Below, in pieces: positions 9,709 through 20,817 of a stretch of 64,000 nt of DNA. Numbering within the stretch: the first letter of the stretch is position 1; each line of letters starts with the position of its first letter. Under the pieces are notes generated by a model. It was not told the origin of the DNA and did no database searches. It saw only the letters and a list, made by a program, of their open reading frames with translations. The position numbers were made by a program, and so were the translations under genes. This DNA comes from Leucocoprinus leucothites (lineage: Eukaryota > Basidiomycota > Agaricomycetes > Agaricales > Agaricaceae), in NCBI GenBank assembly GCA_013368445.1, contig JAACJO010000037.1, positions 1-64,000 on the forward strand, in the 5' to 3' direction.

Positions 9709-11421
9709 TGGCTAACACCTACACTGCAGTAAGGCATCAGCCTGCTGCTACCACATCCACCACTCAGGAGCCAAAATACTCCAACTCTGTTTCTATTACC
9801 ATGGCTGAAAGCTCTACTTACAGCTTGGGAAATAATTGTATTCCTAGTTGTATCCACTGTTCATGTCATCTAGATCCTAATCTGCCTTCAACTCCACAAC
9901 CCTCCCAAATCCCTTGTTCCACTTGTCCAATGCCTTGCCATTGTAATACCCATCCTCCAAGTACTCCTGCACCTCCTAGTGGTATGCCATCTGATTGGGA
10001 TCCATCCAGTTGTTCAGAACTGGGTGATGAGGATAGTCCCAACTATGTAGACCCTCCCCACTAGGATGATGAGAATGATGATTGGGAAGACATTCAAGAT
10101 CACCTCAGTAGTCCTGAGGATTTTAACAACCTTGACAACAATAATCCAAATGACAACAATTCATCCTCTATCTCATTTGATGACTTGTCTGCTCCTCCAC
10201 CTTGTCTATGTTGGCATGATCACTTTCAAGGTTGCTTAGCCAATGCTTTGTCTCAGCTCACTGACAACCTCAAGCACCATCCTCAGCATAATGCAGCTCC
10301 CATTAATAAAGCTTGCCTTTTGGATACATTTAGCAGAACAGACCCAGAAAAGCTTAACACCTTCCTCATTCAATGCCACCTCTACTTCTGTGCCAACCCA
10401 ACTCAATTTCAAGAGGACAGTCAAAAGATCAACTTTACTATGACCTACCTCACTGGCATAGCCCTAGACTGATTTGAGGTAGCTCTTATTATGTATATTG
10501 ATTATATCTAGCATTTGTTTCCTTTACAATACAAAGTCAATATTAACTTTACTCAAGTAATATTGCAATTATGTTTCTCTTTATTTGTTCTTGTATTTTC
10601 TTGTCTTATTTATTCTTATTTGTCTTAGCTCGTTATGACTCAGTTTATCTTGTTTGGTTTTGTTTATGTTTTGATGACATGTGATTGTTAAATATAGCTG
10701 CACTATATTTGGACTATCTTGTGATCTTGTTAGATGATCAAAGAAGAACTTCTAAAGCTTCTTTGACAGATCGTGTCTTATATAGTTTAGTCAGTGTTAA
10801 GAAAGCTGTATGCTTCTCTTCTTTCATTAGAAGCCCTTAGCCCTAGTTAATATTAGATACAGACTTGTATTGTATATAAGCCATTAACATCTACCAAGGA
10901 AAAAACATTGTTTTTACTTGGTTAGGTGGAGACTCAATACAAGCCTTTATCTACAAAGTCAAATTGAAACTTAAGTCACTTAAGATCTCAATTACTAAAG
11001 TCTTAACTCTATAATTGCTGTATTATAACTCTGACTTTGTAAATGACTTTATCGCTTACTGAGAAGGAGTCTCCTTTGATAGGATCAACTCAATACTTAT
11101 TGTGCCAGCTTAAGACTGGGCCAGCATTACTATAACAGCCCTTACTCAGGAGGAGCAAGGTGTTTTCCATGATTGGATATTAGACTGGAACTCCTTTGTC
11201 TGTGAGCTCTGCATGCATTTTGGTGTAGCCAACCTGAAATTAGAAGTGGCTGAATTGCTGGACAACCTCCAGACGAAGTTGGGCAATAAAATTGCCACCT
11301 ATAACATTGAATTCATGAAGTATGCTGCTCAGCTTAGTTGGGGTGACAAGGTCCTCTGCCATCACTACTACAAGGGTCTCCTGAATTATATCCCAGGCTT
11401 TATCAGCACTTGTGAGCAGTG
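9709..11421 (+). pseudogene. gag of Ty3 element A, interrupted and CpG-depleted
   Basis: Starts MANTYTAVRHQPAATTSTT at 9709 and is co-linear with gag of B for about 360 codons: the PPSTPAPPSGMPSDWDPSS linker and the capsid segment DTFSRTDPEKLNTFLIQCHL. An in-frame TAG (10063) and TGA interrupt it. A solo LTR splits it at 10487-11137. The second part (11138-11421) holds HFGVANLKLEVAELLDNLQ and ends at the 5' LTR of B. A further piece (zinc knuckle) reappears at 28557, after B. Capsid and nucleocapsid would have formed the virus-like particle; this copy cannot. Confidence 0.8.
10487..11137 (-). repeat. Solo LTR of the element C family
   Basis: About 650 bp, matching the LTRs of C in opposite orientation on the plus strand. 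It begins TATTATGTATATTGATTATA (C begins TGTTATGTATATTG on its own strand, so TG is mutated to TA) and ends CATTACTATAACA. It is flanked by GCTCT (10482-10486) and GCCCT (11138-11142), a 5-bp target duplication differing by one transition; B has GCCCT at the homologous site. No internal region remains, so this is a recombination footprint of an earlier C-family insertion into gag of A. Confidence 0.85.
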
Positions 11422-11815
11422 TCATGACCTGACCCACTTGCATGGCCTGGCCAGCATGTACTCCATCTTATCTTTGCATTTCTAGCTTATAACTTCTATT
11501 GTACTCTCCTTCCACTTCTATCAACTCACCTCAGCTCGCTTCCACTTGACTTGCTCCACTCTTCTTTCTTACCCTGTATCTTCTTGCACATTGTATTCAG
11601 ACTTTCACATGTCATGTCATTCATAGTCTCCTCTGATGTTTCAGACATTCTTATCTTCTAGCCTTTCCAATATGTTGGATGCCATTCTTATTCCCTTATC
11701 CTTTTTCTGCAATGTCTTTGTTATTTGTTATCTGACCCTATCTGCCGTATTGTATATAAGTAGCCAAACTTGTACCATATTCCTCAGTCTGATAATTGAC
11801 TAAGTCACATGTTAC
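11422..11815 (+). repeat. 5' LTR of element B
   Basis: Starts TGTCATGACCTGACC and matches the 3' LTR at 28168 (TGTCATGACATGACC) over nearly 390 bp, including the TGTATATAAGTAGC box at about 11751-11764, presumably the TATA element. The 3' limit is uncertain: homology to the 3' LTR ends around ACATGTTA (about 11813) because the 3' copy is truncated there. The leader to 12092 includes a TAGTGGCACAACACATAAGT motif near 11889 that could hold the primer site. Confidence 0.75.
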
Positions 11816-12092
11816 TACATTGTCTGACCTCTGCTCTCTCTTCACCCTCCCATCTCTATCTGTTTCTGGAATCCAGGTCAGCATCAGTAGTGGCACAACA
11901 CATAAGTTGAGGCCAAGACCCGCTCCTGTATTCAATGACCAGATCAGTTATCTCTGCTCCTTTGTCCTAGACACCAGGTCTTGAACATCGGCTCCATCCC
12001 CCACCCTATAGTAACCCAGTTCTTGAAAATATTATCAGACTGCACCTCGCTACTGTTGCATCATCCCTCTGCTCCCTTCTCTCATCTTTGTC

Positions 12093-13661
12093 ATGGCAAA
12101 TACCCACACCACAGTAAGGTGTCAGCCTGCTGCCACCACTTCCACCACTCAGGAGCCGAAATGCTCTAACTCTGTCCCTGCTACCCTGGCTGAAAGCTCT
12201 ACTCGCAGCTTGGGAAATAATCATATTCCTAGTTGTATCTGCTGTTCACATCATCTAAATCCCAATTTTCCCTCAACTCCTCAACCCTCTCAAATCCCTC
12301 GTCCTACTCATCCATTGCCTCACCATCATGACACTTATCCTCCTAGTACTCCTGCACCTCCTGGTAGTATGCCACCCGATTGGGATCCATCTGGTCCTTC
12401 AGAACTGGGTGATGAGGATGGTCTCAACTATGTTGATCCTCCCCACCAGGATGATGAAAACGACGATTGGGACAACATTGAAGATCACCTTGGTAGCCCT
12501 GAGTATCCCAACAAACCCAACAACAATGACCCAAACAATGACAACTCATCCTCTTCCTCATCCAACAACCTTCCTGCTCCTCCACCTTGTCCTCGTCATC
12601 GTGATCGTTTTCAAGGTCACTTAGCCAATGCTTTATCTCGGTTAGCAGACAACCTTGACCATCGTCCTCAACCTAATGTGGCCCCTGTCAATAAAGCTCG
12701 CCTTCCAGATACATTCAGCAGAACAGACCCAGACAAGCTCAACATCTTCCTCATCCAATGTCGTCTCTATTTCCATGCCAACCCAACCCAGTTCCAGGAG
12801 GATAGCCAAAAGGTCAACTTTGCAATGAGCTACCTCACCAGTGTAGCTCTAGACTGGGTTGAGGTTGCCCTCACTCAGGAGGAGCAAGGTGTCTTCCATG
12901 ATTGGATCATGGATTGGGATGCTTTTACCTGTGAGCTCCACATGCACTTTGGGGTTGCCAACCCAAAGTCAGAAGCAGCTGAACTTCTTGATAACCTGCA
13001 GATGAAATTGGGCGATAAAATTGCCACTTACAACATTGACTTCATGAAGTACACTGCACAGCTCAGCTGGGGTGATGAGGTCCTCTGCCATTGCTACTAT
13101 AAGGGTCTCCTGAATCGCATTCAGGACCCTATCAGTGTCCACAAACAGGGTAAACCCAACACCTTCCAGGAGATGCTCTATACAGCTATGCTCATTGATG
13201 GTCACTATTGGGAAGGCAATTGCGAACATGCCTGTGCCCATGCCATGGAAAAGGATCTTGCCAAGTGCAAGCAATCCAAACCCTCCAACTCCTTGAATAA
13301 CCCTCAGCCTAATCCCCAGCACAGCTCTTCGTCACAACTATCTAGCTTTAATCAGGGCAACAACAACAACAATTGCAATACCTCTCAGGCCCCCTCCAAA
13401 TCTGCTACCCCTGCTCTATCCACCTCTAACCAGCAACACTCTTTGACCCATCCTGCAAAACCGGATATCTCTGACAAGCTAGGCAAGGATGGTAAATTGA
13501 CTCCCAAAGAATGCAAATGCCATATTGATGAAGACCCCTGTTTATTCTGCAGTGGTAAAGGTCACAAGGTCAACCAATGCCACAGGAAGCAGAACAGAGC
13601 CAAGGTCCACAAAGTCAAAGCAGCTCCTGCTAAGGACTCTGAAAAGAGTTCAGAAAAATAG
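12093..13661 (+). CDS. gag: Gag polyprotein of element B (open)
   Basis: 522 residues from MANTHTTVRCQPAATTSTT. Residues about 1-190 are Pro/Ser/Asn/Asp-rich and low in complexity, with an acidic patch (DDENDDWDNIEDH, about 127-139). The capsid-like retrotransposon Gag domain spans about 205-400 (VNKARLPDTFSRTDPDKLN, DWVEVALTQEEQ, FTCELHMHFGV). After a Gln/Asn/Ser-rich linker, one CCHC knuckle (CLFCSGKGHKVNQC, about 488-501, CX2CX4HX4C) should bind the element's RNA. The tail is Lys-rich and ends at TAG. Gag forms cytoplasmic virus-like particles. This is the only fully open gag in the window. Pol follows in the -1 frame. Confidence 0.85.
   Translation: MANTHTTVRCQPAATTSTTQEPKCSNSVPATLAESSTRSLGNNHIPSCICCSHHLNPNFPSTPQPSQIPRPTHPLPHHHDTYPPSTPAPPGSMPPDWDPSGPSELGDEDGLNYVDPPHQDDENDDWDNIEDHLGSPEYPNKPNNNDPNNDNSSSSSSNNLPAPPPCPRHRDRFQGHLANALSRLADNLDHRPQPNVAPVNKARLPDTFSRTDPDKLNIFLIQCRLYFHANPTQFQEDSQKVNFAMSYLTSVALDWVEVALTQEEQGVFHDWIMDWDAFTCELHMHFGVANPKSEAAELLDNLQMKLGDKIATYNIDFMKYTAQLSWGDEVLCHCYYKGLLNRIQDPISVHKQGKPNTFQEMLYTAMLIDGHYWEGNCEHACAHAMEKDLAKCKQSKPSNSLNNPQPNPQHSSSSQLSSFNQGNNNNNCNTSQAPSKSATPALSTSNQQHSLTHPAKPDISDKLGKDGKLTPKECKCHIDEDPCLFCSGKGHKVNQCHRKQNRAKVHKVKAAPAKDSEKSSEK
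13653..13661 (+). promoter_or_regulatory. Possible -1 frameshift site at the gag stop of B
   Basis: The last codons of gag are GAA AAA TAG. Pol is open in the -1 frame from the A before TAG (reading ATA GGG AGT, then GPQDSAQTEGH), so slippage on the A5 run just before the stop would fuse Gag and Pol. The frame relation is seen directly; the mechanism is inferred. The site is not a canonical X XXY YYZ heptamer. Confidence 0.5.
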
Positions 13662-16600
13662 GGAGTGGCCCTCAGGACTCTGCACAGACTGAGGGTCATG
13701 TTGAGCTCATCTGTGTACCAGAGAGTCTCCTCTGCCTCAATGCATCTGCTCTTTCCAATCCCAATTCCCTTTCTGTTTCACTTTCTTCTTCTTTAATTTG
13801 TTCATCCAATAATATCCAATGGCTCCCCTTCAGTACTCTTGTCAACTCCGGCTCTACTCATTGTTTTGTTGATTCTGAATTCACCCACACTCATTCCCTT
13901 CTGACCTCTCCTACCCCTCTGATCAAGCTTTGCCTATTTGACAGATTGTTGAATAGTTATATTACTGAGTTAGTGAACTTGCCTGTTACTTTTTCTAGTG
14001 GTGAATCTGTGACCCTTGACTTGTATGTCACCCAGCTCAATTCTTCCTGCTCTGTGGTTCTTGGACACAACTGGCTCACCTGCTACAATCCGTTGATTGA
14101 CTGGGCTTCGAGCAGTATTACATTCCGATCACATTTGCCAGATACTCCTGCCCCTTCTGTTCACATTGCATCCACTTCTACAGCAGTTTCTGCATTGTCA
14201 CCCAATCCCTGTCCAAAGCCTGACACCCTTCCTCTGGATTCATCACCATCTGGGACCCCTTCATCCACTTCTGATTCTGCTCCTGTGCATCCTCACATTT
14301 CGCTCATCAACACTCCTGCTTTTATTTGCGCTTCATGTCTTCCTGGCTCAGTAAACTTCCATCTCAATTTGAACTTGACATCCGCTTCTGCTGGCTCAGC
14401 TCATGTCTCCAACGAGTCAGCAGACCTTTCTAATATGCCCAGTGAATATCACGAATTTGCCAACATGTTCAGCAAGGCTCATGCTGATACTCTCGCCCTG
14501 CATCACCCCTATGACCTCAAGATCAACCTTGAAGAAGGTGCTCAACCTCCTATTGGCACCATCTACTCCCTTTCTCCATCCAAGCTTGAGGCCCTCCACA
14601 AGTTCATTGACAAGCACGTCAACATTGGATTTATCTGTCCCACCTCTTTGCCTCACAGTGCACCCATTCTCTTTGTTCAGAAGAAAGACATTTCACTTCG
14701 ACTTTGTGTTGACTTTGGTGGGCTCAATCAGCTTACCAAAAAGGATCGTTATCCACTTCCACTCATTTCCGACCTTCTCAACTATCCCCACAAAGCCTGC
14801 ATTTACAGCAAGATTGACCTCCACCATGCCTATCATCTCATCTGCATTGCTGAAGGTGATGAATAGAAGACAGCCTTCAGGACCCGCTATGGCTCCTTTA
14901 AGTGGCTTATTATGCCATTCAGTCTTACTAATGCACCCACAGCCTTCCAGTGGTTTATGAACAACATCTTCTCTGATCTTCTTAATGTCTGCATGATGGT
15001 CTATCTTGACGATATCCTTATCTATTCTGATGATCTTGACACACATAGGAAACATGTTTGAGATGTCCTCAAGTAGCTCCGCAAGCATGGCCTATATGCT
15101 AAAGTGGATAAGTGCAAATTCCATTCCAACTCTGTTGAGTACCTCAGATACATCCTCTCCCTAGCCAGTCTCAAATGTCAGAAGACAAAATCAAGGTTAT
15201 CCAAGAGTGGCCCAAACCTAAGAAGGTCAAGGATATACAGTCCTTCCTAGGTTTTGTGAACTTCTATCAATGCTTCATCTACAACTATTCCAACATCATC
15301 GTGCCACTTACGTGCCTTACCCACAAATTGGCTAAGTGGAACTTTGACAACAAATGTCAAGAAGCCTTTGACTCTCTCAAGGAAGCATTCACCACAGCTC
15401 CTATCCTTACTCATTGGATTCCCAACTCTCAGATCATCATCAAGAGTGATACCTCCAATTATGCCCTAGCTGCCATCCTGTCCATCATGACAGATGACAA
15501 TGAAGTTCATCCTATTGCCTTCCATTCCCACACCTTCAACACAGCCGAGTCCAACTATGATACTCATAACAAGGAGCTCCTAGCCATCTTTGAGGCTTTC
15601 TGCATCTGGCAGCATTACCTTGAAGGGGCCTCTCTCCCTATCAATGTGGTTACTGATCACAAAAATCTTGAATACTTTTGCACCACCAAGATCCTCACCT
15701 GTCAACAGGCTCACTGGTCTGAGTTCCTCTCTCAGTTCAACCTCATTATCTGTTTCTGACCCAGCCAACTCAGAACAAAACCCGATGCTCTCACTAGATG
15801 ATAGGACATCTACCCTAAAGGGGGGAATAATGGCTACACTTCAGTTAATCCACACAATTTCTGACCTGTCTTCATGCATGAACAACTCTCAGCTTCCATT
15901 TGAGCTACATATTTTTCCACTCCTTCCCTTTGCACAGCCACCATATTAGATCTTGAAAACCTTCATTCCAACATCCTCACTTCACTTCCACAGGATCTGA
16001 TTGCTTCAACCCACATTTCTGTACCTGAGGGTCACTGGTTGGTTGACTCCACTGGCTTCCTAAGGCTCAATGGCAGAATCTACATACCCGATGTCAACAA
16101 TTCTTGACTCCAAGTCCTTCAATATAAACACAATCACATCCTCTCTGGCCATTTCGGACAGAACAAGACTCTGGAGCTCATCTGACATGAGTATACTTAG
16201 CCGAATATCCGATCTGAGGTCAAGGATTTCTGCAAATCTGTGAGAGGACAAAAAAGCAGGTGTATTTGGGGGCAAAGCAGCAAGGAATACATGTCTTACT
16301 CTACTGTATTTAAATAATAGAATGATAATAAGATATACTATAGAACAAGAATGGAGATGGGGGCATTTCTTTGATTGCCCAAATATAGTAGCTAATATAC
16401 AGTAATTCCAACAAAATCATGGGTCACTTGTATGTGATCCAAATCTCAGTGTTATAAGCCCTATGGAGATCCCAAGCAACTTCCTATTCCCAAATGCCCT
16501 TAGAACTCAATCTCTATGGACTTCATTGAAAAACTCCCGACCTCTTCTGGCTTTGACTCTATCCTTGTAGTTGTCAACCAACTCTCCAAACAGGCTATCT

Positions 16601-17595
16601 TCATTCCGACCCATGACACCATTACTTCTGCAGAACTGGCTCAGCTCTTCATCATTCATGTATTCTCTAAGCATGGTGTTCCCTCTCATGTCACATCTGA
16701 TCATGGTTCAGAGTTCATATCCCACTTCTTCCAATCCCTCAGCAAGGCTCTGGACAAGCACCTACATTTCACTTCAGGTTATCACCCTGAAGGCAACAGA
16801 CAGATGGAATGTACCAACCAGACATTACAGCAATATCTTCACATTTACTGCAATTACCAGCAAGACAACTGGTCCAACCTCCTTCCACTCACAGAATTCA
16901 CTTACAACAATGCCCCCAGTGCTACCACTGGAATCTCTCCCTTCTTCACTGACAAGGGTTACCACCCCAACCTCACAGTCTATCTGGAGCACGATATTGC
17001 ATCAGCCCATGCCTGCAACTTCACAGTCAATCTTGACTACCTACACACCACACTCAAAGCTGAAATATCCGAGGCACAGAAATGGTATCAACAATCTACT
17101 GATGCAAAACAGTTACCATTTCCAGACTTCCAGATTGGCCAGAAAGTCTTTGTGAAAGCTCAGTTCTTCTGCACCACTCGCCCCTCCAAGAAGCTTTCTG
17201 AACATTACCTTGGTCCATATGAAATCATTGCTCAGCCTGGTTCTCACTCATTTACCCTTTGACTCCCTGATTCCATGTGTGCTGTTCATCCAGTCTTCCA
17301 TGTGTCCATGCTTGAGCTGTCCACACCCAACACCTTTCCCAATCATATGGAACTGGCTCCCGCACCTGTCATCATTGATGGTGAACCAGAATACGAAATC
17401 AACTGTATCATCAACTCTAAAATCAATTGCCATCATGCTTTTAAACTCCTGTACAAGGTCTTTTGGTCGGGCTACAAAGACACTGAAGAAGAGTCTTCTT
17501 GGCTACCTGCAACTGAACTCATGCATGCAGCTGAGCTCGTAGCTGATTTCCATACCGCTTATCCTCATAAACCTGGTCCACTTCCCCTATCCTAG
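13658..17595 (+). pseudogene. pol: Pol of element B: protease, RT, RNase H, integrase, chromodomain
   Basis: Domains in order: protease (about 13840-14120) with VNSGSTHCFVD, where the catalytic DSG is NSG; RT (about 14440-15170) with YLDDILIYS intact at about 15001-15027; RNase H (about 15240-15760; SDTSNYALAAILS); integrase with zinc-binding remnants (about 16100-16246) and a DDE core from 16516 (MDFIEKLP, TSDHGSEF, HPEGNRQMECTNQT); and a C-terminal chromodomain (about 17380-17570; EPEYEINCIINSKIN, LYKVFWSGYKD). Breaks: TAG at 14864 (GDE-stop-KTAF, from Trp), TGA and TAG near 15060-15077, a one-A deletion near 15173 compared with the copy at 29005, TGA at 15757, several stops to 16200, an inserted segment at 16247-16445, and TGA near 17262. 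Non-functional, but a clear chromovirus. Confidence 0.85.
16247..16445. other. About 200 bp foreign segment inside integrase of B
   Basis: Integrase homology runs to FCKSV (about 16246) and resumes at YKPYGDPKQLPIP (about 16450). The intervening segment is AT-rich and is open for 41 codons in another frame (NNRMIIRYTIEQEWRWGHFF is part of it). It may be a captured coding scrap or filler DNA. TATTTGGGGGC near its left side is loosely inverted at GCCCAAATATA (about 16376-16386), but no clean terminal repeats or target duplication were found. Confidence 0.4.
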
Positions 17596-18764
17596 ATTTA
17601 ATATCAGTTGCATCATCTGTTCCCTCTCTTCTGTCTGGACTAATCATCTTTTGTCATGCATTTCTTATTTTTGCTTTCTTTTTCTGCTCATCTTCTCATA
17701 GTCATCCTGTATTTCCTGTTTGACTACTTGGACTTATACCATTTTCATCTTAATCTTACCCAGTTATTATCTTCAGTTCATTCTTAACTTCAAGATGTGG
17801 GAACAGACATCACATTACCAACTATTACCAAAGCACAAGTCCACAAAACAAAAGAACAGAAAAACACTGTAATACATGCAGTCCAAAAAAGACAACCTGG
17901 GACAACAAAGAAGCTGATCACTTCTTTCCACTCTCACCCTCATCCTCCTCTTCCTCATCATCCTCCCTATCCTCCAGCCCTTCAACTTGCTTAGTGAGAC
18001 CTGATCCCAACAAGGCAACTCCTGATGATTCCTCACCCGATGTTGCTGCTGCAGCTGCCTTCTTCTTCCACTCCTCCTCCTCCTCATTCTTAGCCTTCTC
18101 ATATGTGTCATCACTCATCAACAGGCCTTGCCACATGCAGCATTTGAAGAATGCCTTGAACTCCTTGACAAGTTCATGGCACTGCTCATTTCCCCTGTGC
18201 ATCAACTTCAGCACTCATTCCTGCTGACCCCTGAGTTCAGCTCGCAACTCCCACACCTCTGCCACCAACTCCATCATAACCATTTGAGTCACATACATCT
18301 CAATGATCAAATTGTGTGTCTGTTCATGAGGCACTTTGTCTGTCTCAGATGGGAGTGTGCAACGCTGCTTTGAGCTGTTGCAGGCTTCACACATGAACTT
18401 GTTACTACAAAGTTCAATTAGATGTGGCCCAATCTCAGTTGAAGAAGTGACTTACCTATCAGCTTGCACCTTGCATTCCTTCCCCAGCCATTGGCACCAC
18501 CCACATTTGTTGGCACCCCCCATCTTGACTTTCCTGCCCTTGTTGTCATAGTTTCCCTGCCTCTTCTTGGGTGACTCCTCAATTTTGACATCCAAGTCAC
18601 GATCCAGTGCGTACAACCCACTGTTGCTGGTAAAAACTCGAGAAGGACCTGGGGTGGGTCCTCAGACAATGCCTTTTCCAATGTTAGTAGCAGCAGCCCT
18701 TGGGGGCAGGAGTTCCCTTGTGGGCATACTTGTTTTGTTCTTTTTTGCCACAGGGCCCATGTCG

Positions 18765-18769
18765 GTATC
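18765..18769. other. Target site duplication GTATC of element C (partner at 27634-27638)
   Basis: GTATC directly precedes TGTTATAG at 18770, and the same five bases directly follow ATAACA at 27633. Removing C and one copy restores the reading frame of the antisense gene of B, an independent confirmation. Confidence 0.92.
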
Positions 18770-19402
18770 TGTTATAGTGATGCTGGCCTGGTCCTAAGCT
18801 GGCGCAATAAGTATCAGGTTTGATCTTATCAAAGGGGACTCCTTCTTGGTAAGTGACAAAGTTGTTCACTAAGTCAGAGTTATAATACAGCAATTATAAT
18901 AGTAAAGACTTCAGTAATTGAGATCTTAGAGCTTAAGTTCAATTTGACTTTGTATAGATAAAGGCTCATATTGAGTCTCCACCTAACCAAGTAGAAACGA
19001 TGTTTCTCCTTGATAGATGTTGACGACTTATATACAATCTATTATTAACTAGGGCTAAGGGCTTCTAATGAAAGAAGAGAAGCGTACAGCTTCCTTAATG
19101 CTAATTAAACTATATAAGACATGATCTGTCAAAGAAGCTTTAGAAGTTCTTCTAAAGAAGTTCTTCTTTGATCATCTGATTGATCACAAGGTAAGTCCAA
19201 ATATAGCGCAGCTATATTTAACAATCACATGTCATCAAAACGTAAACAAGTCAAAATGAGTCAAAGTAAATGAGTCAAAACAAACTAGAAAATACAAGAA
19301 CAAATAAGAGGAAAACATAATTGCGATATTACTTAAGTAAAGCTAATATCGGCTTCGTATTATAGATAGAACAAATGCTAGATATAATCAATATACATAA
19401 CA
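18770..19402 (-). repeat. 3' LTR of element C
   Basis: 633 bp, TGTTAT...ATAACA. It lies left because the element is on the minus strand. It differs from the other LTR by lack of a 12-bp segment near 19039 and by transitions, several at TG versus CA positions that imply a CpG ancestor (GCTGGCCTGG here, GCCAGCCCAG at 27002). Confidence 0.92.
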
Positions 19403-19425
19403 TTATCCCTTTCCTAGCTAAGATG
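19403..19425 (-). promoter_or_regulatory. Polypurine tract of element C
   Basis: On the minus strand AGGAAAGGGATAA directly precedes the TGTTATG start of the 3' LTR. Its position and purine content fit the primer for plus-strand DNA synthesis. The short stretch between it and the stop of the third ORF (19453) holds nothing else. Confidence 0.7.
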
Positions 19426-19452
19426 TCCACATCTTAGTAACTATCTAAGTCA

Positions 19453-20802
19453 CTAAGATAAATTACCTTCACCATCTATGTTGAAGTTGGCTTCATCATC
19501 ATAATGAGATTCGTAATTGCCATCTTCATATGGGGGTGTAAGGGGGCAGTCTCCTTCATAGATGCAAGAAGTTTGACCATAATGGGGATGTCCGCTCGGA
19601 CTGCGTCCTCAATGGTTTGGATGGGAGGAACAGACTGAGGTCTGGAGACGACCATACTGTCTTCCTTGTGGTGTGGGTTTACAGCCTCGTCGTGGCATAA
19701 AAGGAGGGTTGTAGGTGGGGCCAAGAGTGGTGGTGTTAATGGCAGTGGATGTTGGATTATGTCATTCAGATCAAAGTCCATCGACATTGGTGATGGGGGC
19801 GCCGTGATTGCCGGTTGGTATACCAGACTGGCGGGGCTGTACTCTGGTAGACTCAGTGATGGACTGCAGAGCAAGAGCCTTGGCGGCATCGACTCCCTCG
19901 GTAATGGAAAGTGCTGCCAGGGCGACTGGGGGTAGATCCCATCGAGCAATTCCTTTATAAGGATTTTGGAAACAATACTTGGTGAAATGGCCGGGGGCAA
20001 AAGTGTTGCACCAGGTGCAATGATATCCCAGGCAAAGCATCTTGATATGACCCATTCTATGACATATGTCACAGGTTCAACTAGTACATCCAGGGCAAGT
20101 TGCGTCTCGATTGGTATTTCGAGGAGGCTTGTTAGTAGGCATTGGAGGGGGTGTACTCAGTAATATAGCATTGTGTGTAGCCACATCATGATGTTGTTGA
20201 GGTTTGACGCTAGATGGGGAAGTTTTTCCCTTATCATCAGCTGAGGCATGCTCAGAATTCTGTGCACGTCACTCTGGAGCTTGTTGATGCTTGAGTGTAG
20301 CGAAGTAATCTCCATCCGGGTCGGTGCATTGGATGCATCAGATGATGTTCTGAGTATAGGGACCCCTAGGGATATGGCGTGCCAGGTTACTAAGATGGAA
20401 GTCCATTTCTTCCTGGAGACACTTGTATTCACTTCTTGCAGAAGTGAGAGCATCAAGACAATTCCTGATGTTGTAGACATATGAAGTGAGTCTAGGATTG
20501 CTGCCATAGGCGGACAGAAAGTCAATGGCTGTCTGTTCTGGAAGAAATGTGCATCATAGGGTGGCATTCTCTTTATAGGGTGAAGAGTTTTCACTGCTAG
20601 TGTCTCCACCTGCACTATCTCTGGCAGGGGATTTGGTGCCTTGTTCTTGCAATGGGGCAAGACCAGGACTTTCCTCGACCTTGTTTGCATTGTCAATGGT
20701 GTTGGTTGGTGTAGTAGGAGGGGTAAGAGGTGAGGGCAATTCGCAAATAATAGTTCCAAAGACTGGTACTGCTGGTTGTTCAGTGACTTCTGGAGTAGTC
20801 AT
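19453..20802 (-). pseudogene. Third ORF of element C, downstream of pol, with CCHC knuckles
   Basis: ATG at 20802, only 15 nt after the pol stop, same strand. One frame of 450 codons runs to TAG at 19453-19455 and is broken only by seven TGA codons (first at 20554), which would be CGA (Arg) before CpG decay. Residues 1-80 are Pro/Thr/Ser-rich. A middle helix-rich part follows (SAYGSNPRLTSYVYNIRNCL, ARSEYKCLQEEMDFHLSNLA). Then comes a cysteine cluster CPGC...CDICHRMGHIKMLC...CTWCNTFAPGHFTKYC (about residues 236-278), two knuckle-like modules (CX2CX4HX4C and CX2CX6HX4C). The tail is acidic (YEDGNYESHYDDEANFNIDG). The position is that of env in other elements, but no signal peptide or membrane segment is seen. 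An RNA- or DNA-binding accessory role is inference. Confidence 0.75.
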
Positions 20803-20817
20803 TGAAGCTGGGAAATG

